Shown: piece after piece, positions 15,668-20,262 of the stretch
Layout: each line of letters opens with the position of its first letter
Numbering within the stretch: position 1 is the first letter of the stretch
Assembly: GCF_028209395.1 (NCBI RefSeq)
Contig: NZ_JAQLDQ010000030.1
Location: 1 to 20,262 of the forward strand
Direction: 5' to 3'
From: Collinsella aerofaciens
Lineage (GTDB): Bacteria; Actinomycetota; Coriobacteriia; Coriobacteriales; Coriobacteriaceae
Length of the DNA: 20,262 nucleotides
The notes under the pieces: generated by a model
What the model was told of the DNA's origin: nothing
Databases searched by the model: none
What the model saw: the letters and a program-made list of their open reading frames with translations, nothing else
Made by a program: the position numbers and the translations under genes

Positions 15668-16708
15668 TTACAGCTCGACGAGCTGACCGGTCTCGGCGGC
15701 CTCCTTGATGGCGTTAAGCAGCGTGAGCGTCTTAACGTTGTCGGCGGGGGTCACGACGGGCTCGACCTCGCGGCGGACGACCTTCACAAAGTGCTTGAGC
15801 TGCATCTTGTGCGGCAGCGCCGGGTCCACGGCCGGGATCTCCATCTGCAGCGGCTTGTGCCAGTTGGAGGCACCGTTGTAGGAGAACTGGTGCAGGCGGG
15901 GCAGCGAAAGGGCACCCAAGGTTCCGCCGATAAAGTAGGCGTCAGCGTCGAAGGGGCGGTACTGCGGATCCTCGCGAGCGGTTGCCTCCCAGTTCCAGGG
16001 GCTGGCGGTGGCGTCGGAGATGGTCATGCTCGCAAGCGCGCCATCGGCAAAACGGACGTTGACCACGGCGGAGTCCTCGGTCTCAAAACCGCGGGCGGCA
16101 CTGGACTGCATACCCTGGACGGCAACGGGCTCACCCAGCAGATAGCGGAGCAGGTCGACGTCGTGCACCAGGTTGACCAGGATCGGGCCGGCACCCTTTT
16201 TGCGGCGCCACTCGACATCAAAGTACTCGTCATTCTTATAGATCATGTAGTGGAAGCTCGACACGGTGAGCTTGCCCAGCTCACCGGACTCGATGATCTC
16301 CTTGGCCTTGTTGACGAAGGGGTTGTGGCGACGGTGCTGGCCCACGAGCACGGGCACGCCGGCGGTCTCGGCCTCGGCGGCGAAGGCCTGGGCATCCTCG
16401 AGGTCGTTGGAGATTGGCTTTTCGACCAGCGGCACGATGTTGCGCTTCACGGCCTCGCGGGCAACGCCCAGATGCAGGTCGTTGGGGGTGGCGATGATGA
16501 CGGCCTCGGGCTTGACCTCGTCCATCATCTGGGCGGGATCGGTGTAAAACGGCACGCCGGCGGCCTCGGCCGTGGCACGGGCGCCCTCAAAGGCGTCGGC
16601 GATGGCGACGAGCTCGGCCTCGGGCTCCTCGGTGACAAAGCGGATGTGGTTGCGGCCCATGGCACCGGCGCCGATAACGGCAATGCGGACGGGATTGAGC
16701 TCAGACAT
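15668..16708 (-). CDS. Gfo/Idh/MocA-family oxidoreductase
   Basis: A 346-residue NAD(P)-dependent dehydrogenase of the glucose-fructose oxidoreductase / inositol dehydrogenase family, which oxidises or reduces a hydroxyl or keto group of sugars, cyclitols or sugar acids. The N-terminal Rossmann fold has VIGAGAMGRNH (11-21) and IIATPNDLHL (71-80); the catalytic Lys97 is in VEKPIS; GQHRRHNPFV follows at 123-132. The C-terminal domain has HDVDLLRYLLGEP with His182 in the catalytic position. Length is normal. AAGGAG lies 6 bases before the ATG at 16708. It is the third gene of the operon, 69 bp after the MFS gene, with a 31-bp palindrome in the gap. The substrate is unknown; inositol, sugar acid or amino-sugar derivatives are all possible for the family. 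Confidence 0.92.
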   Translation of the reverse strand: MSELNPVRIAVIGAGAMGRNHIRFVTEEPEAELVAIADAFEGARATAEAAGVPFYTDPAQMMDEVKPEAVIIATPNDLHLGVAREAVKRNIVPLVEKPISNDLEDAQAFAAEAETAGVPVLVGQHRRHNPFVNKAKEIIESGELGKLTVSSFHYMIYKNDEYFDVEWRRKKGAGPILVNLVHDVDLLRYLLGEPVAVQGMQSSAARGFETEDSAVVNVRFADGALASMTISDATASPWNWEATAREDPQYRPFDADAYFIGGTLGALSLPRLHQFSYNGASNWHKPLQMEIPAVDPALPHKMQLKHFVKVVRREVEPVVTPADNVKTLTLLNAIKEAAETGQLVEL

Positions 16709-16738
16709 TTCGACTCCTTAATACTGGTGATCGGTGGA

Positions 16739-16769
16739 ATGCGACAAAGGGACTGTCCCTTTGTCGCAT
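16739..16769. repeat. 31-bp palindrome, copy B, inside the operon
   Basis: Arms 16739-16753 and 16755-16769 are perfect 15-bp inverted repeats around one base. It equals the copy at 3634-3664 except for one base pair changed on both arms and the central base. It fills the gap between the MFS stop and the Gfo start, where a transcript hairpin could stabilise upstream mRNA or reduce read-through. Confidence 0.9.
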
Positions 16770-16777
16770 CGGTAAAA

Positions 16778-18034
16778 CTAGGCGGACTTCTTCTTGCTGT
16801 CGGAGACCATCATGTAGACGGTGAGCACGACGGCGATGGCGGCGATCACGATGGCGCCATAGAAGGACTGCTGGTAGGCGGCGCTGCCGGCCTCGGCGTG
16901 ATACAGCACGGCGGTGATGGGCTGGCTGATCCAGGTAGAAGCGGCGTAGCCCAAAAACATGATGCCGTAGTTGACGCCGATGTTGCTGGTACCGAAGGCG
17001 CCACCGGTGAGCGGCGGGTAGATGACGAGCAGGGCGCCAAAGCTAAAGCCGAGCAGGGCGAGCGCCACAAAGAACATACCCTGCGTAAAGCTCATCGACA
17101 TGATGACGAGCGCGACGATGGTGACGACAAGGCTGATGAGCAGCGACTTGTAGGCGCCGATCTTGTCGATGATCTGGCCAAAGGACAGACGGCCGACCAG
17201 GTTTGCGCAGGTGTTGACGGAGACCACCACGCCGCCGAGGGCGACGGCAGCGGCGCTCGTGGGGTCGGCGAAGAGCTGGACGGCGGCGATGGAGGCAACC
17301 TTGCCCACGAGCAGGGTGCCCGCGGTGGCGGCAAAGGCGAAGGTGACGATGAGGACCCAAAAGCGCGGGGTCCTGACCATCTCGCCCGGGGTGAGGTCGC
17401 CGAAGGTACCGGCGTGCGCGCCGCCCTTGGGGGCCTCGAAGCCCTCGGGTAGCCAGCCGGCCTCGGGGGCCTTCAGGAACAGGGCGGAGGCGGCGATCGT
17501 CACAAAGAAGATGACGCCGAGTGCCTTGAGGGCGCCAAAGATGCCCAGGCTCGGGATGAGCAGCGAGGCGAGCACCGGGGACAGCACGGCGGGGCCGGCG
17601 GTCGAAGCGGCAAGGGTGATGCCGGAGGCGAGACCCTTCTTGTCGATGAACCACTTTTGGCCGGTGGTGAGCGCCGGGTTGTAGCCCAGGCCGTTGCCGA
17701 CGGCGGCGACGAGCGAGAACCACAGGTAGAACTGCCACGGCTCGGTGACGGTGCCGGACATGAACCAGCCCAGGCCGTAGCACACGGCGGCGGCGATCAC
17801 GACGTTGCGCGGGCCGATCTTATCGGAGATGCGGCCGGCGAAGATGCCCGTCACGGCCATGATGGTCTGAAAGACCGGGAAGGCCCAGGTAAGAGCGCTG
17901 GACCACTCGGGGTAGACGGCGAGCAGGTTCTTGCTCACGACGGAATACAGCGCGATGGAGCTGATGAAGAACATGGTGACGCACGCGGCGGAAAGCACGA
18001 CGGCGCGACCCTTGTTGGAGTTGGTGGAAGCCAT
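16778..18034 (-). CDS. OFA-type major facilitator superfamily transporter
   Basis: A 418-residue, twelve-helix MFS carrier of the oxalate/formate antiporter (OFA) type, a family that moves small carboxylates across the cytoplasmic membrane. The loop between helices 2 and 3 reads GRISDKIGPRNV, and GLGYNPALTTGQKWFIDKKG followed by LASGI is typical of OFA proteins. The second half repeats the loop as GRLSFGQIIDKIGAYKS, and a cytosolic loop lies near the middle (EAGWLPEGFEAPKGG). The tail ends in lysines (SDSKKKSA). The ATG at 18034 has only a weak ribosome site (AAAGAG). It sits 65 bp after the SDR gene and before the Gfo gene in one operon, so it probably imports the substrate of those enzymes. 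Confidence 0.9.
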   Translation of the reverse strand: MASTNSNKGRAVVLSAACVTMFFISSIALYSVVSKNLLAVYPEWSSALTWAFPVFQTIMAVTGIFAGRISDKIGPRNVVIAAAVCYGLGWFMSGTVTEPWQFYLWFSLVAAVGNGLGYNPALTTGQKWFIDKKGLASGITLAASTAGPAVLSPVLASLLIPSLGIFGALKALGVIFFVTIAASALFLKAPEAGWLPEGFEAPKGGAHAGTFGDLTPGEMVRTPRFWVLIVTFAFAATAGTLLVGKVASIAAVQLFADPTSAAAVALGGVVVSVNTCANLVGRLSFGQIIDKIGAYKSLLISLVVTIVALVIMSMSFTQGMFFVALALLGFSFGALLVIYPPLTGGAFGTSNIGVNYGIMFLGYAASTWISQPITAVLYHAEAGSAAYQQSFYGAIVIAAIAVVLTVYMMVSDSKKKSA

Positions 18035-18099
18035 GGGACTCTTTCTAATCGATACGGGGGAGGAGCGGTCGTATCCGCGGGTCTCCCTGTTAGGTTGGT

Positions 18100-18981
18100 T
18101 TACTGGTCAGTCGGCTTGGCGACGCCGGACTCATCGGACCAAAGCTCGACACCCTTGTTCTTGAGGTAGTTGTCGGCATAGGCGCGACGGCCGCCGGGCT
18201 TGGCGGTGAGGTCGCCCATCATGTTGGAGAAGCCACCGTCGACTTTGATGGCGTCGCCGGTGGTAAAGTCCGAGCGTTTGGACGCCAGGAACATGACGGC
18301 GTTGGCGATATCGCTGACCTCGCCGATGCGACGCGTGGCGATCAGGCGGCTGCGGCTCTTTTCGACCTCGGGGTCGGCGTAAAAGCTTGCCGACATCGGG
18401 GTCTTAACGAAGCAGGGCTCGACGCAGTTGGAGCGGACGCCGTAGGGGCCCCACTCGGCGGCGAGCATCTTGGACATCATGTTGACGCCGGCCTTGGTGG
18501 AGCTGTACACGCCCGAGAACGTCTCGGGGGAGTGGCTGGCGACGGTCGAGATGTGCACCAGGCGACCCTGGCCGGCCTTGATCATCTCGCGACCAAAGCG
18601 CTGCGAGGTGATGAAGTAGCCGGTGAGGTTGACGTTGAGCACCTGCTCCCAGTCGCTCAGCGGCAGGTCCTCCATAGCGGCAAAGCGCAGGATGCCGGCG
18701 GTGTTGACGAGGACGTCGACGCGGCCGAAGTTGGCGATGGTGGCGTCGACAGCAGCCTGAACCTCGGCCTCGTCGGTGGCGTTCATCTTGCAGCCCTCGG
18801 CGTGGATGCCAAACTCGGCAGCGAGGTCGGCGGCAGCGGCCTTGACCTTCTCCTCGTCCAGATCGAGCAGGACGACGTTGGCGCCATTGCGGGCGAACTC
18901 GCGGCAAATCTCGACGCCCATACCGCCGAGTGCGCCAGTCACGGCGCAGACATCGCCCTCGAGCTTAAGCCAGTTGCTCAT
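18100..18981 (-). CDS. NAD-dependent short-chain dehydrogenase/reductase
   Basis: A 293-residue classical SDR. The cofactor motif is TGALGGMG (15-22), with Asp40 at the end of strand 2 favouring NAD over NADP. NTAG is at 93-96, and the active site Tyr159-Lys163 is in VYSSTKAG. The position 13 residues before the Tyr, normally the catalytic Ser, is Thr146 in HISTVAS; some SDRs tolerate Thr here, or Ser145/Ser149 may substitute. A tail of about 35 residues follows the usual FSNMMG end. The sequence is not that of the Collinsella 7-beta-hydroxysteroid dehydrogenase as I recall it. The ATG at 18981 has GAAGGGAAG upstream. It is the first gene of the operon, divergent from the LysR gene, and probably oxidises a polyol or hydroxy acid. 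Confidence 0.92.
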   Translation of the reverse strand: MSNWLKLEGDVCAVTGALGGMGVEICREFARNGANVVLLDLDEEKVKAAAADLAAEFGIHAEGCKMNATDEAEVQAAVDATIANFGRVDVLVNTAGILRFAAMEDLPLSDWEQVLNVNLTGYFITSQRFGREMIKAGQGRLVHISTVASHSPETFSGVYSSTKAGVNMMSKMLAAEWGPYGVRSNCVEPCFVKTPMSASFYADPEVEKSRSRLIATRRIGEVSDIANAVMFLASKRSDFTTGDAIKVDGGFSNMMGDLTAKPGGRRAYADNYLKNKGVELWSDESGVAKPTDQ

Positions 18982-19007
18982 AGGAACTTCCCTTCTTGTA
19001 CCTCCCG

Positions 19008-19034
19008 GTGGGTCGCTCCCATTAACCGACCCAC
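19008..19034 (-). other. Leader stem-loop before the SDR gene
   Basis: GTGGGTCG (19008-19015) and CGACCCAC (19027-19034) form a perfect 8-bp stem with an 11-base loop in the predicted leader of the SDR mRNA, ahead of its ribosome site. The palindrome CCACGTGG (19031-19038) overlaps its edge. Either could be a control site. Confidence 0.5.
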
Positions 19035-19050
19035 GTGGTTTTCGCTGGTT

Positions 19051-19079
19051 ATCGTATGCTTTGCATTTGCGCAGGTGAA
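19051..19079 (-). promoter_or_regulatory. Candidate promoter for the SDR operon
   Basis: On the minus strand TTCACC (19079-19074) and TACGAT (19056-19051) are separated by 17 bases; each matches 4 of 6 consensus bases. Transcription would start near 19044. The surrounding 233-bp spacer also has two TTGCAT copies (19061-19066 and 19080-19085), two TTAACCG copies (19022-19028 and 19102-19108) and a plus-strand TAGAAT (19092-19097). The divergent LysR protein probably binds in this spacer. Confidence 0.45.
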
Positions 19080-19214
19080 TTGCATATTTGTTAGAATGGC
19101 GTTAACCGTAGGTTTATAGCTTGCAAGACGATGCGCCTTTAATTGAGTGTGTGACCTGCCAAAACAACCCCCTTCGGCAGTTCATTGCCATGCGTCTGGA
19201 AACAGGAGATTGAC

Positions 19215-20093
19215 GTGTACGATCGACGACTCGAGGCCATATCGGCCGCCGCGGAGCTGGGAAGCTTCTCGCGCGCGGCGGCAAAATTGCGCGTGTCGAC
19301 TCCGGCGCTCGTCAAGCAGGTGTCGGGCTTCGAGGCCGAGTTCGGCATCACACTGTTCGAACGCTCGCACTCGGGCGTCAAGGTGACGCCGGCCGGCGCA
19401 CTGCTGGTGGACGACGCGCGCTCGATCATGCGGCAGTCCGAGGACGCGCTGCGCCGCGCCCGACGCGCGGCGGGCGAGGGCGGTGCCGTGCGTCTGGGTG
19501 TGTCGATGATGTGCCCGGGGCGCCAAACGCTGTCGATGTGGTCGGGCATTCACGATCTGGAACCGTCGCTGCGATTTGAGATCGTGCCGGTAAGCGACCT
19601 CTACGACGAGTGCGAGACCGTCATGCGCAGCTTGGGCCGCGAGGTCGATGTGGTGCAGTCGAGCTTTTCGACCCCACGCTGGGGCGACGCATGCCAAAGG
19701 CTCCGCATCGTCAACGTGCCGTTTTATATCGACGTGCCGCGCACGAGCCCGCTTGCGCGCAAGACGCGTATCACGGTTGCTGACCTGGAGGGCATGCGCC
19801 TGCGCGTGCTCCGTCACGGCAACGACGCTATGGACAGTCTGCGTATCGATCTTTTGGCAGACGGCGGCGTAGACGTGATCGACGTGGACAGCTTTGACTT
19901 TGCGCTCTTTAACGAAGCCGAGGAAAAGGGCGACGCGGTGCTCACCTGCGGCGCATGGTCGGGGGTACACCCGGCCTTTGTGGGCGTGCCGTTTCTATGC
20001 GGGCGAGAGGTGCCGGTCTTTCTGCACTACCCGCTCGAGCCCACCCTCCAAGTCCAAAAATTCGTCAACGCCATGGCCCAACTCCTCAAGTAG
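19215..20093 (+). CDS. LysR-family transcriptional regulator
   Basis: A 292-residue LysR-type regulator. The N-terminal winged helix-turn-helix spans about residues 1-60 (RLEAISAAAELGSFSRAAAK, then LFERSHSGVKVTPAG) and is followed by the linker helix. The periplasmic-binding-protein-like effector domain covers about 90-292. The GTG at 19215 is chosen because AGGAG (19204-19208) lies 6 bases upstream and the helix-turn-helix then starts at the usual distance; the ATG at 19185 adds ten residues and precedes that site. It is divergent from the SDR-MFS-Gfo operon across a 233-bp spacer, the standard arrangement for a LysR activator that responds to a pathway substrate. The effector is unknown. 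Confidence 0.93.
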   Translation: MYDRRLEAISAAAELGSFSRAAAKLRVSTPALVKQVSGFEAEFGITLFERSHSGVKVTPAGALLVDDARSIMRQSEDALRRARRAAGEGGAVRLGVSMMCPGRQTLSMWSGIHDLEPSLRFEIVPVSDLYDECETVMRSLGREVDVVQSSFSTPRWGDACQRLRIVNVPFYIDVPRTSPLARKTRITVADLEGMRLRVLRHGNDAMDSLRIDLLADGGVDVIDVDSFDFALFNEAEEKGDAVLTCGAWSGVHPAFVGVPFLCGREVPVFLHYPLEPTLQVQKFVNAMAQLLK

Positions 20094-20105
20094 CTTACAC
20101 AAAAC

Positions 20106-20133
20106 GAGGCCCTGGCCAAACGGCCAGGGCCTC
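20106..20133 (+). terminator. Probable terminator of the LysR gene
   Basis: GAGGCCCTGGCC (20106-20117) and its complement (20122-20133) form a perfect 12-bp stem with loop AAAC, 12 bp after the stop. The bases after it (ACTAACCTTTATTCCGTTTT) are only moderately T-rich. Confidence 0.7.
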
Positions 20134-20168
20134 ACTAACCTTTATTCCGTTTTAAACAACGGGCTGAT

Positions 20169-20262
20169 TGCGCGCAGGAGGGTGCCCCGGGGCGGCGGGG
20201 TATTTCCTCCGCGCGCAGTTTCGCAGCGAAGCGAGAATGTTTGAGCACGGAGGAATTACCCC
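20169..20262. repeat. Palindromic element running off the window end
   Basis: Arms 20197-20211 and 20248-20262 pair at 14 of 15 bases (GGGGTATTTCCTCCG), and a short TTCGC/GCGAA hairpin sits near the centre (20220-20230). A competing stem pairs 20169-20181 with 20206-20217 with one bulge (TGCGCGC, GGAGG). The right arm ends at the last base, so the element may continue. Confidence 0.65.

Noticed and set aside
15614..17452. A 612-codon open frame on the plus strand, antisense to the Gfo and MFS genes
   Set aside because: It is rich in Gly, Val, Leu, Asp and His with no domain, and lies exactly opposite two well-supported genes. Long antisense frames are expected with this high-GC codon bias. 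Similar frames at 302-1180 (+), 3766-4998 (-), 2705-3553 (-) and 8296-9324 (+) were rejected for the same reason.
18100..18981. Bile-acid hydroxysteroid dehydrogenase
   Set aside because: Apart from general SDR motifs it does not match the Collinsella 7-beta enzyme as I remember it, and the LysR/OFA/Gfo context points to a small polar substrate.
1..20262. CRISPR arrays, tRNA or rRNA genes, prophage or conjugation genes
   Set aside because: I saw no regularly spaced direct repeats, cloverleaf-like sequences or hallmark proteins of mobile elements.

Overview
The window looks like chromosomal DNA from a high-GC actinobacterium, most likely Collinsella or another coriobacterium. This is inferred from high G+C, the codon bias, the gene families, and intergenic palindromes of a kind I associate with that group from memory. 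It has no tRNA, rRNA, CRISPR array or transposase. All twelve protein genes are intact.

Layout, left to right. Bases 1-238 hold no clear gene but carry a 130-bp concentric palindrome. A minus-strand LtaS-like membrane phosphotransferase (239-2539) diverges from a plus-strand nitroreductase (2753-3622). A potassium block follows on the plus strand: a Kup transporter (3790-5817), a strong intrinsic terminator, a KdpD-like sensor kinase without the usual N-terminal KdpD/Usp input module (5921-7546), and a translationally coupled KdpE-like regulator (7551-8264). No kdpFABC genes are present, so the two-component system may serve Kup. Convergent to it is a two-domain RlmKL-type 23S rRNA methyltransferase (8359-10926, minus) whose first (RlmL) half appears to have lost its SAM and NPPY motifs. 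A Cof-type HAD phosphatase (11002-11829) diverges from it, followed by a small transaldolase/fructose-6-phosphate aldolase (12023-12727). A 381-bp gene-free stretch with several repeats separates that gene from the convergent tex gene (13109-15256, minus).

The right end is an accessory catabolic cassette. A minus-strand operon encodes an SDR dehydrogenase (18981 to 18100), an OFA-type MFS carrier (18034 to 16778) and a Gfo/Idh/MocA oxidoreductase (16708 to 15668), and ends at an intrinsic terminator. A divergent LysR regulator (19215-20093) probably controls it. The likely logic is uptake of a small organic acid or polyol followed by two NAD(P)-linked redox steps; the substrate cannot be read from sequence.

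The least ordinary signal is in the spacers. Five gene boundaries carry long palindromes with a second hairpin nested at nearly the same centre (82-211, 8289-8355, 12885-13098, 15338-15499, and one cut by the window end at 20197-20262). Two 31-bp palindromes (3634-3664 and 16739-16769) differ by a compensatory base-pair change, and the kup terminator shares their core. The 3' end of the aldolase gene is partly duplicated 156 bp downstream.
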